A stretch of DNA of 64,000 nt from Saprospiraceae bacterium (GCA_027488135.1 JAIYCH010000108.1:1-64000); one strand, 5' to 3'; positions 32,502 through 42,113 are shown, counted from the first letter of the stretch. Program-made: numbers and translations. Notes: generated from the sequence alone by a model not told the origin.

Positions 32502-33495
32502 TATAAATATGTGATTTGTAATTGCTTAAATTTTCAGGTTTACTAAACCACTCAATAGTTTTCGACAGCCCCTTTTTAAATCCCTCTAAGCCAGCATGAT
32601 TTGGCTTCCAGCTTAACAATTCCAAAGCTTTTTTATTCTCTGCCCATAAGCGTTCTACCTCAGAGTCCTTAGGTCTGAGCCTAACATCATCCATTTCTAT
32701 CGAAATATTTTTATACATTAATTCCGCAATAACTTTTGCTGTATCGCCCACAGAAATTTCAAAATTACTGCCAATATTAATCGTTTCACCTTCTATATTT
32801 TCAGCATTTAGCGCAGCAATAAAACCATCGACCGTGTCCTGCACATAATTAAAATCTCTGGTAGGATGAACTGATCCTAATTTAAGTGATTCCACACCGT
32901 TAGCTAATTGGGTAATAATGGTTGGTATTACTGCCCTTGCCGATTGTCTGGGACCATAAGTATTGAAAGGTCTAATGGTAACTATTGGTAATTCAAAGGA
33001 AGAATAAAATGAAAAAGCCAACTGATCAGCTCCAATTTTACTTGCAGAATATGGAGATTGTCCCTGCAGAGGATGCTCCTCTGTAATAGGAACGAAACGA
33101 GCTGTGCCATAGACTTCACTCGTTGAAGTATGAATAACCCTTTTTACCTTTAGTTCCTTTGCTGCCTGAAGAATATTTAAAGTACCCTTAATATTTGTAT
33201 CGATGTAAGTATCGGGAGAATGATAGGAGTATGGAATAGCAATTAATGCGGCCAGATGTAATACTGCATCACAACCTTCCATTGCATTTTTCACTCCATA
33301 AGGATCTCTGATATCTCCGGCAAAAACCTCTATTTCAGACAATACCGATTTATCTAATGAATCGAGCCAGCCCCATTTATTAAAAGAATTATAAAGGACA
33401 AAAGCTTTTACCTTATACCCTTGATTCACAAGAGACTCTACAAGGTGAGAGCCAATAAAACCATCAGCGCCGGTTACAAGAATTTTTTTAAACAT
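32494..33495 (-). CDS. LegB-like NDP-sugar 4,6-dehydratase (extended SDR)
   Basis: This is a 333-residue extended SDR with VTGADGFIGSHLVESL, the STSEVYG catalytic strand, SPYSASK for YxxxK, RPFNTYGPRQSARAVIPTII and VHPTRDFNYVQDTVDGF. This combination and length are like the 4,6-dehydratases of the legionaminic-acid route (LegB) and of GDP-sugar pathways. It converts an activated sugar to its 4-keto-6-deoxy form. No LegC or LegG homologue follows, so the product may enter a different deoxy-sugar route. LegB assignment is moderate; SDR family is certain. Confidence 0.8.
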   Translation of the reverse strand: MFKKILVTGADGFIGSHLVESLVNQGYKVKAFVLYNSFNKWGWLDSLDKSVLSEIEVFAGDIRDPYGVKNAMEGCDAVLHLAALIAIPYSYHSPDTYIDTNIKGTLNILQAAKELKVKRVIHTSTSEVYGTARFVPITEEHPLQGQSPYSASKIGADQLAFSFYSSFELPIVTIRPFNTYGPRQSARAVIPTIITQLANGVESLKLGSVHPTRDFNYVQDTVDGFIAALNAENIEGETINIGSNFEISVGDTAKVIAELMYKNISIEMDDVRLRPKDSEVERLWAENKKALELLSWKPNHAGLEGFKKGLSKTIEWFSKPENLSNYKSHIYNV

Positions 33496-33515
33496 ATTAG
33501 TATTGAAGATAGAAT

Positions 33516-34370
33516 TCAGAAATAGGAAAATATTTTTGCAAGAATAATTTTAGCCAGTATTTTAAATCTCTTTATCCCATTTGAAAGATTAGAGGCTTTA
33601 TACAAGTAAGGGATTGATTTATTGTACCCATTATTAAAAAACAACCCACTTCCAATAGAACTGTAGAGCCATAAAGGTTCAATATCCGTTTTTCTAATAT
33701 ATATTCTTCTGATTGCTTGGGCAGTTAATATTGTTCTCTCAGAAGTTGATAAATTTCCACCACCAAACCAATAATAAACCAATGGTTGACTGATGTGAAC
33801 GAAATGACTTGTAATTTTGGAGATTCTTAGCCATAAATCAAAATCCTCCCAAGCAATATATTCCTGTCCCTCATTAAAAAAACCAACCTTATCTAATATA
33901 GATTTCCTGACCACGACAGAAGAATTACATATTGCATTTCCATTCTTCAGTAAATCAATGGTAATATTTTCTTTTAATTCCCTAACCTTAACTATTTCTT
34001 TTTCCGTTAAAGATTTTACCCTATAAAAATCAGAATAAACAAAATCAGCACCATTTTCAAGACATTCAAATGCCAATTTCAATTTATTCTCATGCCACCA
34101 ATCATCAGAATCAAGAAAGGCGATATATTTCCCTTTTGCTTGAGTAATGCCGAGGTTACGGGGTACCGCAGGTTTGCCTGAATTTTGAATTTTAATATAT
34201 CTGATGTTTAATTTATTGGCAAATTCATTAACCACTGATGAGGTATTGTCTGTTGAACCATCATCACAAATTAATACTTCAAAGTATTTATATATTTGAT
34301 TGTTTAAGGATAATAGTGCTCTTTCTAAATCTATAGCTCTATTGTAGGTTGGAATAACAACACTAATCAA
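33516..34370 (-). CDS. Glycosyltransferase family 2
   Basis: This 284-residue GT-A enzyme has the standard start ISVVIPTYNRAIDLERALLS, then VLICDDGSTDNTS. The metal-binding DxD equivalent is in YIAFLDSDDWW, and the acceptor-side motif is WEDFDLWLRISK. It transfers a sugar to the growing surface glycan at the cytoplasmic membrane. It overlaps the upstream gene by 8 bases. Donor and acceptor are unknown. Confidence 0.93.
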   Translation of the reverse strand: MISVVIPTYNRAIDLERALLSLNNQIYKYFEVLICDDGSTDNTSSVVNEFANKLNIRYIKIQNSGKPAVPRNLGITQAKGKYIAFLDSDDWWHENKLKLAFECLENGADFVYSDFYRVKSLTEKEIVKVRELKENITIDLLKNGNAICNSSVVVRKSILDKVGFFNEGQEYIAWEDFDLWLRISKITSHFVHISQPLVYYWFGGGNLSTSERTILTAQAIRRIYIRKTDIEPLWLYSSIGSGLFFNNGYNKSIPYLYKASNLSNGIKRFKILAKIILAKIFSYF

Positions 34371-35796
34371 TTTTAACTTTTTTAAAGCTAAACATATTTT
34401 TGATAAACATTTTTATGGAACTCATATTTAATACATCAATATTTTTTATCTTTCCAGTGCCTAAATTTAATGGTTTGTAAAATTTATATTCAAATCCAAA
34501 ACTAGATACATAGCAACCATACTTATATGCACCTATTTTTTCTTTAGGTTTTAATGAAACATCATGCAATAAATCTTTTATTTCTTCTATACTTTTTGGA
34601 TTGTAAGTTACATCTAACTCATTGTAAAATGAGTTATCTAGGTTAATACAAGGAATTCCAAAATAGCAAGCTTCAACTCCAATTGTTGAACCAAACACTA
34701 TTGCTTTATTGATGGATTGTAATAGTTTATATGAGCTTATTACCGAATCAGCATTTATTATTGTAGTTTTTTCAGTTTTCAAAAGTTCTAGTTCAAGCAT
34801 TAAATTTTCATCAGCCGCCGAATTTGGATGACATCTAATAAAAATATAATAATTGAAATTATTCCTCAGTATGTCTAAAATAAATTTAACCCCCTCAATT
34901 TGACTTTTGAAAAAAGGCCTTTTCCATGTATCATCAATGGCTAAAAATTCGTCCTCTGAAGATAAAAAAATACAAAGATTGTAATTTTTAGAATCAAATG
35001 TAGGTGGTAGTTCATTCGGATTTTGATTCTTAACAAAAGAAAACCAATCTAAATCTAACCCTTTTTTACGTGATTCGAAAAATTTAACAGCTACTGACTT
35101 TTTTACTTTAAAATTGTAATTGTTATCCCAGTATTCATTAACAAGTTTTTGAAAATTATTTAAGTCATGGGGCATAGAATTCTCAAATAACATATACTTA
35201 CTAAAACTTGAACCTCTCTCATGTGTAATATATTCAATATTAAGAGCTTCACAGGCTCTTAGTAATGCTCTTGTATAACAAAATCTTCCGTTAAATATAA
35301 ATACTAAATCTGGTTTTTCTTCTTTTAATGACTTAATGAAAAATTCATACAACTCTATGCCAGTTTCAAACATCTCATTTAAAATGGTGAAATATCTTGA
35401 AAAACTAATATTTGAATCTCTGAAAATTGAAATTAAACTCGATAATATGGATATTCCTATATCGTAGTTCAAGTAATAAAGTGACTTAAACTCGTTGATT
35501 GAATTAGGTATTTTTCTTTTAAAATCCCTCTTAGATAAATTTAAAGGAATTTCTTTTACTTTCTTATTTAGTAGACTTAATCCATTCTTCCTTTTTAATA
35601 TACATCTTATGCATGATTGAAATTTATTATTAATATTCACATCACATCTTCTTAAGTTATGATTACAAACGTAAGATATTATATCAATATTTTGACTTTG
35701 AAAATTGTTTATTAATTCTAAATCAGTTTCAAAATGAGGAACCCAGAATAAATGCGAATGAAAAAATGCAACTTTTTTTAGGTTTTTAGCGCTCAT
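34363..35796 (-). CDS. Capsule-polysaccharide-type GT-B-like protein
   Basis: This is a 477-residue protein without close recognition. The N-terminus resembles GT-B folds (KKVAFFHSHLFWVPHFETDL) and carries a four-cysteine set, CNHNLRRC and CIRC, at about residues 43-73 that could bind zinc. The middle has PDLVFIFNGRFCYTRALLRA and THERGSSF. The C-terminal domain has YIFIRCHPNS and KAIVFGSTIGVEACYFGIPC, the nucleotide-sugar side of capsule biosynthesis and CDP-glycerol-type transferases. It is very AT-rich and heads the lower half of the operon after a decayed gap. Probably a glycosyl- or glycerophosphotransferase. Confidence 0.6.
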   Translation of the reverse strand: MSAKNLKKVAFFHSHLFWVPHFETDLELINNFQSQNIDIISYVCNHNLRRCDVNINNKFQSCIRCILKRKNGLSLLNKKVKEIPLNLSKRDFKRKIPNSINEFKSLYYLNYDIGISILSSLISIFRDSNISFSRYFTILNEMFETGIELYEFFIKSLKEEKPDLVFIFNGRFCYTRALLRACEALNIEYITHERGSSFSKYMLFENSMPHDLNNFQKLVNEYWDNNYNFKVKKSVAVKFFESRKKGLDLDWFSFVKNQNPNELPPTFDSKNYNLCIFLSSEDEFLAIDDTWKRPFFKSQIEGVKFILDILRNNFNYYIFIRCHPNSAADENLMLELELLKTEKTTIINADSVISSYKLLQSINKAIVFGSTIGVEACYFGIPCINLDNSFYNELDVTYNPKSIEEIKDLLHDVSLKPKEKIGAYKYGCYVSSFGFEYKFYKPLNLGTGKIKNIDVLNMSSIKMFIKNMFSFKKVKID

Positions 35797-36454
35797 ATTT
35801 TGAAAAATAAATTAAAATTAGAATGAGGTGAATATTAGTTTTTATCACGGAGCCGTAAAATGTATAATTATCTAAAGTTTTGGAGTTGATAAAAAGCTGA
35901 TTATCAGCTAAATGAAATGATAAAAAAGTTATATTTTTTATCACAACTCATTGATTTTCTGTTAGTTAAAATAAAATTTCCAACTTAGCTAAAAATACAA
36001 CAGAGTAAACTTATTACAAATATCTCTGAAGTTAGTAAATATTGATTCGTTTCAAATATTTTATTAAAAACATCTAAAAACTTAAGTTAAGTCAGATAAC
36101 ACCGTAAGGTTATTATTTTCTTGAATTTAATGCCAATTGAGAAGTAATTTACGTCAAACAGATAGAAAATGAGATAAACAAATAAAAGAATAGTTTGAAA
36201 TTCATTTTGACAGCAATAAATATGCTTATAAAATGGTAGGATAATTTGCTCCGAAACTTTAGTATCTAACTTATTAATATTAGATATAGAAGAATATTGA
36301 AAATTTAAATTGGGATTAAAGGATTTTTTATTTTATAAAAAATTTGTCGCCCATTTCAAATTTTTAAACCCATTTAGAACAAAATCTTTTCGTAATAAAT
36401 TTTGAGATTTCATATCTACCAATCTTGCCCTAGTTATAAACCAAAGTCCAAAAT
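35797..36454. other. AT-rich degenerate gap inside the polysaccharide locus
   Basis: No intact gene lies in these 658 bases. On the minus strand, right after the methyltransferase remnant, another frame stays open for about 40 codons (RINFGLWFITRARLVDMKSQ ... WATNFL), which looks like coding sequence out of frame. The rest shows only very AT-rich sequence. It is most likely the decayed remains of one or two biosynthesis genes. Confidence 0.5.
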
Positions 36455-36748
36455 TTATTCGAAGCTTAATAGTGTCATTTCATTTGCAAATTTAATTGGA
36501 TTGTCACTATAGCTTAAAGTACAACCGCAAATAATTGCATCAAATATATCATTCATAAAGTTTGTGTTATGCATATCACCTATTTGAATATATGGCGAAT
36601 AAGAAATTAAATCAAGACCAATTATATTATTAAAGCCATTACCCATTAAGTTAAAAATATCTTCCTCATTTCTTGGACCAATGACTAAAATGCGAGAATC
36701 ACAATTTAGATTTTCCAAAACGGACAATGGCTTTATTAGCTTATCCAT
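36455..36748 (-). pseudogene. Remnant of a SAM-dependent methyltransferase-like gene
   Basis: A 97-residue frame contains DSRILVIGPRNEEDIFNLM, GLDLISYSPYIQIGDMHNT and NDIFDAIICGCTLSYSDN, the SAM-binding core of a small methyltransferase family found in polysaccharide loci. Full-length members have well over 200 residues, with parts before and after this core. Here the N-terminal part is short and the frame stops right after FANEM. It is probably non-functional. The remaining bases up to PseI (36749-36913) show no gene. Confidence 0.6.
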
Positions 36749-36913
36749 TCTATCTATATACCGAAATAATATAATCCCTTTAAATTATGACTTATTCTGA
36801 AATTAATTGAATCCTTAGAATCAAGTACTTTAATAGCTTTCCGAAATTTTGTAAAATAAAAAAATCTTATTTTACAAATAATAATTCTGATAGTTTTAAT
36901 TTTCAGAAATGAA

Positions 36914-37972
36914 TTAATTGATATTCCCATTATTTTTTTTTATAAAATTAAGATCTAGCCTAGTTCCTTTTTTAATTTCCTTTGTAACAATGTCACCCAT
37001 TACCATGTCAAAATATTTAGGATGCAATCCAAATCCGGGCCTTATAGATCTTACATTCTCAACAGTAATCATTTCACCTTCTGACATATCCTTCACAACA
37101 TAAAGAGACCTTGAAAAATCTCTTCCTTTTCGTTGCTTTTCAGTAAGACGATAATCTATTTTCCCAACAGCTGATTCTGCTTCCCGAATTGCATCAACCA
37201 TCGATTTAAATTCTTGTTCATTCATTGAAAATGATGAATCCGGTCCTCCGATTGAGCGATCCAAAATGAAATGTTTTTCGATAATTTTAGCTCCAAAAGC
37301 AGTGGCAACTATTGGGACTGTAACTCCCATAGTGTGATCTGATAATCCAGAAATAACATTAAACTTATCTGCTAAATCCTCAACCATTATAATGTTAGCC
37401 TCATTAATTGGTGCGGGATAGCTAGAGGTACACTTTAACAAAGCAATATCGTTATTTCCCATTCTTCTGCAAGCATCTAAGGCCCATTCTATATCCTCCA
37501 ATTCAGCAATTCCAGTTGAAATAATAATTGGCTTTCCTTTAGATGCCACATACTCAATCAAAGGAATATCAGTAATTTCAAAGGATGCAATTTTATAAGC
37601 TGAAACATTTAATTTTTCTAGAAAATCTACTGCTGATTTATCAAATGGTGATGAAAAACATTCTAGTCCAACCTCTTTAGCAGTTTCAAAAAGCTTTTTA
37701 TGCCACTCCCATGGAGTGTATGCTTCCTTATATAGATTATAAAGTTTTTGACCACTCCAGATAGTATCTTTTATAATAAAGTCTTCTTTATCACAGTCAA
37801 TAGTAATTGTATCTGCTGTATAAGTTTGTAATTTTATACAATCAGCACCTGCGCGTTTAGCGGCATGAATTGTTTCTATTGCAGTTTCTAAACTTCCGTT
37901 ATGATTGGCAGATAACTCTGCAATAATAAAAACTTTTGAATTTACATCAATTTTATAATTTCCTATCTGCAT
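36914..37972 (-). CDS. pseI: Pseudaminic acid synthase (PseI)
   Basis: This 352-residue protein matches NeuB/PseI synthases, which condense a hexosamine derivative with phosphoenolpyruvate. The TIM-barrel start is FIIAELSANHNGSLETAIE. Key segments are CIKLQTYTADTITID, YKIASFEITDIPLI, LLKCTSSYPAP, SGLSDHTMG and IIEKHFILDRSIGGPDSSFS. The C-terminal SAF (antifreeze-like) domain has SLYVVKDMSEGE and VRSIRPGFGLHPKYFD, the wording typical of PseI. It overlaps the acetyltransferase gene by 20 bases and closes the pseudaminic acid block. Confidence 0.93.
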   Translation of the reverse strand: MQIGNYKIDVNSKVFIIAELSANHNGSLETAIETIHAAKRAGADCIKLQTYTADTITIDCDKEDFIIKDTIWSGQKLYNLYKEAYTPWEWHKKLFETAKEVGLECFSSPFDKSAVDFLEKLNVSAYKIASFEITDIPLIEYVASKGKPIIISTGIAELEDIEWALDACRRMGNNDIALLKCTSSYPAPINEANIIMVEDLADKFNVISGLSDHTMGVTVPIVATAFGAKIIEKHFILDRSIGGPDSSFSMNEQEFKSMVDAIREAESAVGKIDYRLTEKQRKGRDFSRSLYVVKDMSEGEMITVENVRSIRPGFGLHPKYFDMVMGDIVTKEIKKGTRLDLNFIKKNNGNIN

Positions 37973-38435
37973 GTATTATGTAATGATCGGTATTAAAATT
38001 TTTATACAAAAAATTTCTTAACCATCTAAATCCTGCTTTTTCAAACATTTTTCTAGATGGAATATTATTATTTTTGATGTAGGCATTAATTATAGAATTA
38101 TTGAATACTTTAAAGTATTCATTGCATACCTCAATAAGCATTTTTTGACCATAACCTAAGCCTCTATGGTTAGAACAAATCGAAATCCCAATAATTGATT
38201 CAATCTCACTAATTTTTTGAATTCTGACTTGTCCTATATTTTCATTATTAATGTCTTGAAAAATATAAAAAAAATAGTTTGGATTTTTTATGTGCTCATT
38301 AAACCATCTAACATGATTTTCCCAAATTACAATTCTAGAATCAAATGAATTTTCTCTTACTTTCAAATCATTTAACCACTTAAAATAAACATCTACGTCA
38401 GACAATTCAGCTTTCCTAAACTTAAGTTTACTCAT
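37953..38435 (-). CDS. pseH: GNAT acetyltransferase, PseH candidate
   Basis: A 160-residue GNAT-fold protein: LKFRKAELSDVDVYFKWLND at the start, FYIFQDINNENIGQVRIQKI, then the acetyl-CoA-binding loop HRGLGYGQKML and late NNIPSRKMFEKAGFRWLRNF. Position directly before pseI and length fit PseH, which N-acetylates the 4-amino group of the PseC product. The opening matches the GNAT half of PseG-PseH fusions, but no PseG part is attached. The other GNAT gene next to it is an alternative PseH. Confidence 0.75.
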   Translation of the reverse strand: MSKLKFRKAELSDVDVYFKWLNDLKVRENSFDSRIVIWENHVRWFNEHIKNPNYFFYIFQDINNENIGQVRIQKISEIESIIGISICSNHRGLGYGQKMLIEVCNEYFKVFNNSIINAYIKNNNIPSRKMFEKAGFRWLRNFLYKNFNTDHYIIHADRKL

Positions 38436-38982
38436 TAATTTTTGAATGAATTAATACATCAATAAATTTATCCTCAACTAACTTATGTTTTTTTAATCTT
38501 GCCTCAAGTTTATATCCTGAATCTTCTAAAGCATTATATAATCTTGGTCTTAAATCATATGCATAAGTATATGTTTTAATAAAATTCAATTCTTTTGTTG
38601 AAACTATATGAATCAAGTTTAGAAAATTATTCCAATGAAATTCAAAATCAGATTTTTCTAAGTCGGTTTTCATTATAAATGAAATTTCTGCATTTCTGTC
38701 ATTCCAATTTATGTGCACTAATCCACCATAACCGATACATTCAATCCCACTTAAATAAGAGAAAAGTATTTGTTCTGGTTTTTCTTGTTCGAATAATTTA
38801 TCTACTATATTATCAAAATATAAGTCTTGGGCTTCTTTTGTAAGTAAGTTTTCTTGCCTAAGATGATAAATTTGTTCATTACGCCATTCCATAATTAGAT
38901 ATCTATCTTGGTATCGAATTGGAACAATTGAATAAATTCCAAGTGAAATAAAATTATTCTTTATTGCAATATAATTAGGCAT
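38428..38982 (-). CDS. GNAT-family acyltransferase
   Basis: A 184-residue GNAT-like protein with SIVPIRYQDRYLIMEWRNEQ, IGYGGLVHINWNDRNAEISF, and a C-terminal RLYNALEDSGYKLEARLKKH. The usual Q/R-x-x-G-x-G/A acetyl-CoA loop is poorly conserved, so activity may differ. It is coupled to the HisF paralogue (one-base overlap) and the next GNAT gene (8-base overlap). It probably acylates an amino or amidino sugar in this pathway. Confidence 0.75.
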   Translation of the reverse strand: MPNYIAIKNNFISLGIYSIVPIRYQDRYLIMEWRNEQIYHLRQENLLTKEAQDLYFDNIVDKLFEQEKPEQILFSYLSGIECIGYGGLVHINWNDRNAEISFIMKTDLEKSDFEFHWNNFLNLIHIVSTKELNFIKTYTYAYDLRPRLYNALEDSGYKLEARLKKHKLVEDKFIDVLIHSKINE

Positions 38983-39728
38983 TAAATTCTTACAGGTTTA
39001 CCAATCTTGTATAATCTATTCTTTATGTCTGATGGGGTGTATTGAGTAAAATGAAATATACTGGCCGACCCTACAGCATTACAATTTGTCTTAGTAAATA
39101 ATTCCTCATAATGATCTAAATTACCACCACCGCCAACATAAACAATTGGAACACTGGCTATTAAACTTGCAATATTATATAAATTTATATCAAAGCCATT
39201 CATCACACCATCACAATCAACGTTATTTAAAATTATTTCACCAACTCCTAAGTCTTGAACTATTTTAATAAAATCAATCATTTTAAAGTTTACGCCATTC
39301 TCATTTAAAATAAAATATTCGTTGTTTTTTTTTTTTACATCTATGGAAATACAGATACATTGAGAACCAAAAAAATTTGCTGCGGCTGTAATGAAATTTG
39401 GATTTGAGAATGCAACTTGTTTTATTATAACCTTATCTGCACCCACATGAAGTAAGTCATTAATATCATCTAATGTATTTACTCCGCCGCCAATACCAAC
39501 TGGCATAAAACACTCCTTAATTACATCTTTAACTATTTTAAGATTAATTTTTCTATTTTGTTTAGTTGCAAAAATATCAATAAACATTAGTTCATCTACA
39601 GCTCTTGAATTATATACTCTTGCTGATTGAACAGGGTTACCAACCATTCTAGGATTGTCAAATTGCTTTGTTTTAACTAATGCAAATCCATTAAATGTTA
39701 AAATTGGAATAATTCTGGTTTTAAGCAT
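38982..39728 (-). CDS. HisF-like amidotransferase cyclase-type subunit (sugar amidination)
   Basis: This 248-residue TIM barrel is a HisF paralogue. It shows MPVGIGGGVNTLDDINDLLH, ADKVIIKQVAFSNPNFI and VPIVYVGGGGN. The catalytic Asp11 of true HisF (in PCLDV) is replaced: the strand reads RIIPILTF. The second aspartate (ISIDVKKKN) is kept. This pattern belongs to paralogues that channel ammonia to an N-acetyl sugar amidotransferase and do not make histidine intermediates. It overlaps hisH-like by 8 bases and works with the 40332 gene. Confidence 0.9.
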   Translation of the reverse strand: MLKTRIIPILTFNGFALVKTKQFDNPRMVGNPVQSARVYNSRAVDELMFIDIFATKQNRKINLKIVKDVIKECFMPVGIGGGVNTLDDINDLLHVGADKVIIKQVAFSNPNFITAAANFFGSQCICISIDVKKKNNEYFILNENGVNFKMIDFIKIVQDLGVGEIILNNVDCDGVMNGFDINLYNIASLIASVPIVYVGGGGNLDHYEELFTKTNCNAVGSASIFHFTQYTPSDIKNRLYKIGKPVRI

Positions 39729-40329
39729 AAAAATTTAAAAATGATTTGATTAGACTTAGTCCAGATAACTGACTTTTTTCTGGATGAAACTGAGATGCAA
39801 AAATATTTTCCTTCTGAATAGCAGCAACATAGCTATTACCATAATTTACAGTCGCAGCTATATCTTCCCGATTTGTAACATTGAAATGGTAGCTATGAAT
39901 GAAATAAAAATCTTTTTGATTAAAGTCTTTTATAAAAGAATCATTTGTTACAGTTATTTCATTCCATCCTAAATGCGGTATAGATTTATCTGGTTCATTA
40001 ATTTTAATGACTTCTCCTTCAACCCAACCTAGCCCATTTGTTAGCTTTAATTCGTGGCCTTTGGTAGCAATAAGTTGCATTCCAAGACAAATACCCAAAA
40101 ATGGTTTTTTATTTACAATTACCTCATTAGTAAGCAAATCAACTAATCCCAATTTAGTCAAGTTATCCATTCCTTGTGCAAAAGCGCCTACACCAGGAAG
40201 TATAATATAATTCGAACTATTTATTTCATTTGGATTATTTGTTATTATAGATTCATAACCCAAATAACTTACTGCCTTGTCAACAGAGGCAACATTGCCC
40301 ATTCCGTAATCTATAATAGCAACTTTCAA
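39721..40329 (-). CDS. HisH-like glutamine amidotransferase subunit (sugar amidination)
   Basis: This 202-residue class I amidotransferase starts KVAIIDYGMGNVASVDKAV. It has LPGVGAFAQGM, the nucleophile elbow FLGICLGMQLI with the catalytic cysteine, and the histidine-glutamate pair in ASQFHPEKSQ. It hydrolyses glutamine to supply ammonia to the HisF paralogue. It is 2 bases after the N-acetyl sugar amidotransferase. Its context in a Pse operon, and not a his operon, shows the sugar role. Confidence 0.92.
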   Translation of the reverse strand: MKVAIIDYGMGNVASVDKAVSYLGYESIITNNPNEINSSNYIILPGVGAFAQGMDNLTKLGLVDLLTNEVIVNKKPFLGICLGMQLIATKGHELKLTNGLGWVEGEVIKINEPDKSIPHLGWNEITVTNDSFIKDFNQKDFYFIHSYHFNVTNREDIAATVNYGNSYVAAIQKENIFASQFHPEKSQLSGLSLIKSFLNFYA

Positions 40330-40331
40330 AA

Positions 40332-41486
40332 TTATATTACTTCAAAGTTTTTAACTAAGTTCCCTTCAAAATCTTTCAAGAAATTACCAAATTCATCTTG
40401 CTTAAAGATTAATGGATTTGTGTATGAATCAATAATAAAATCAACTTCTCTTTTCGACAAACCTGAATATTTAATAAACTCGGAAACACCATAATTTGGA
40501 TATTTTCCATCATATTTTTTTACCAATTCTATTCCTTGTTCTCTAGTCAATCTGCCATTTCTAATATCAATACAAACATGATCTGTAGCCCTTCCAAAAC
40601 CATATTTGACATATTTCAGATAATCATGCAAACCTACAAGTTTCTCATCTAGATTTTCATAATTTGTATAAGTTCCCTCAGTTGGACCATCTTCTTTTAC
40701 AGAAAATCCATATTTTTCGATAATTTCAAGTTGTTTTCTAGCATCCCAAAAAAAGTAAGAACCCAAGAAAATTCCAGTAATTCCTACTCTTTCAATTTCC
40801 TCATCACTAGGATAAAAATATGGCGTTAGTTCCTTTTCTGTTATTCCATTTACACCTATCATATCTTGAATTCTATTTCCTAATAAACCACCAAACTCTT
40901 CCAACCACTTCCGATTTAAAATTCTATTTTTTACGGAATCTAGATTAGGTCCACCATATTCTTGTTGCGAATTTTCACCCCAAATGATAAGTGGAATATT
41001 AAATTTAACAGCAAAAACTACTGGAATTGTGAAAATTCCAATATGGTTAGGCCACATTTCATCGCCGACTCGCTTAAAACTTTCGACAACCATTTTCTTA
41101 TAAACTTCGCTATTTTTTTTAAAATGAATTACATCTAAACCCATTTTTGATAAATTATCAAGATTTTTTTGGCCAAGTTCAGTAACTGCTGTGGTTTCAA
41201 AACAAACACATAATGGATTCATTCCACATTTCTCTTTCATGAAATAAGCTTGATAGGTACTATCTTTACCCCCGCTAACTGGAATTAAGCAATCATAACC
41301 GATTTCACTTTTCGGTCTTTTATAATAGTTTATAATTTCGTAAAACTCCTTTTCTCTTTGGAGCCAATCAATACCTTTATTTTTCTCTTCAGCAGCAATG
41401 CATGCAGAACATACACCATCCTCATCAAAAAACAAATCAGGTTTTGTTTCGGGAAACAAACATTTTGAACAATATTTGATATACAT
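40332..41486 (-). CDS. N-acetyl sugar amidotransferase (WbpG/PseA-like PP-loop enzyme)
   Basis: A 384-residue protein. Two cysteine pairs near the start (YCSKCLFPETKP and GVCSACIA) form a zinc site. The PP-loop is IPVSGGKDSTYQAYFMKE, and IIWGENSQQEYGGP is characteristic of the N-acetyl sugar amidotransferase family. It converts an acetamido group to an acetamidino group, with ammonia from the HisH/HisF pair. Known members act on mannuronic acid derivatives (WbpG) or on pseudaminic or legionaminic acid (PseA/LegA-like). Here the pseudaminic operon points to the last type. Confidence 0.92.
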   Translation of the reverse strand: MYIKYCSKCLFPETKPDLFFDEDGVCSACIAAEEKNKGIDWLQREKEFYEIINYYKRPKSEIGYDCLIPVSGGKDSTYQAYFMKEKCGMNPLCVCFETTAVTELGQKNLDNLSKMGLDVIHFKKNSEVYKKMVVESFKRVGDEMWPNHIGIFTIPVVFAVKFNIPLIIWGENSQQEYGGPNLDSVKNRILNRKWLEEFGGLLGNRIQDMIGVNGITEKELTPYFYPSDEEIERVGITGIFLGSYFFWDARKQLEIIEKYGFSVKEDGPTEGTYTNYENLDEKLVGLHDYLKYVKYGFGRATDHVCIDIRNGRLTREQGIELVKKYDGKYPNYGVSEFIKYSGLSKREVDFIIDSYTNPLIFKQDEFGNFLKDFEGNLVKNFEVI

Positions 41487-41488
41487 GT

Positions 41489-42109
41489 TTAATTATTTTT
41501 TTTAATTAAAAACCAGGTTATATCATCTTGAGGAAAAACAGAATCACGCCTATAAACGAACCCATAATCAACTAATTTAGTATTTGGAAATTTATCCAAA
41601 AACTCTCCAGCAAAGTCCCTTTTAAATAATTTATCTGAATGACCACGATATTCAATAGTGACCGGCGAAGGATTATAGTATTCTGCAATTAAAACAAATT
41701 GATTTGTTGCATCATAAAGTTTTTGGTAAACATAATGAAGCATATCTGGTTTAATATGAATCAAGACACCTTTTATTAAAGTCAAATCAACTTTATTTTT
41801 AACTTCAAAATCAAAAATTGAACCGTTATAAACATTTTGTGCTCCAATTAAATCAGTTAATTGTCTAGCTGCATTTTCATTTATTTCAATTCCTTGAAGT
41901 TCAATTGTAGGATATAGTAGCTTAAGAGCCTTTAAATTCATACCAATATTAGCTCCAAATTCTAAACATGAATTAATTAATCCCGCATTTACTAAAACTT
42001 TTGAAAAAAAATTCAAGTTAGATGCTAGTAGTTTAGCTCCTTTATTTCTTTCAATATACTCATTTCCAAATTCATTCGCCCAAAAAGTTTCCTGCTCAGT
42101 TTTGTACAT
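41489..42109 (-). CDS. Pseudaminic acid biosynthesis-associated methylase
   Basis: A 206-residue SAM-dependent methyltransferase. It opens KTEQETFWANEFGNEYIERN, then has SCLEFGANIGMNLKAL, EINENAARQL and LIKGVLIHIKPDMLHYVYQK. These features match the family named for its link to pseudaminic acid genes. It probably methylates a hydroxyl or amidino group of the sugar. The spacing to neighbours is 2 and 4 bases. The acceptor position is unknown. Confidence 0.9.
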   Translation of the reverse strand: MYKTEQETFWANEFGNEYIERNKGAKLLASNLNFFSKVLVNAGLINSCLEFGANIGMNLKALKLLYPTIELQGIEINENAARQLTDLIGAQNVYNGSIFDFEVKNKVDLTLIKGVLIHIKPDMLHYVYQKLYDATNQFVLIAEYYNPSPVTIEYRGHSDKLFKRDFAGEFLDKFPNTKLVDYGFVYRRDSVFPQDDITWFLIKKNN

Positions 42110-42113
42110 AATA

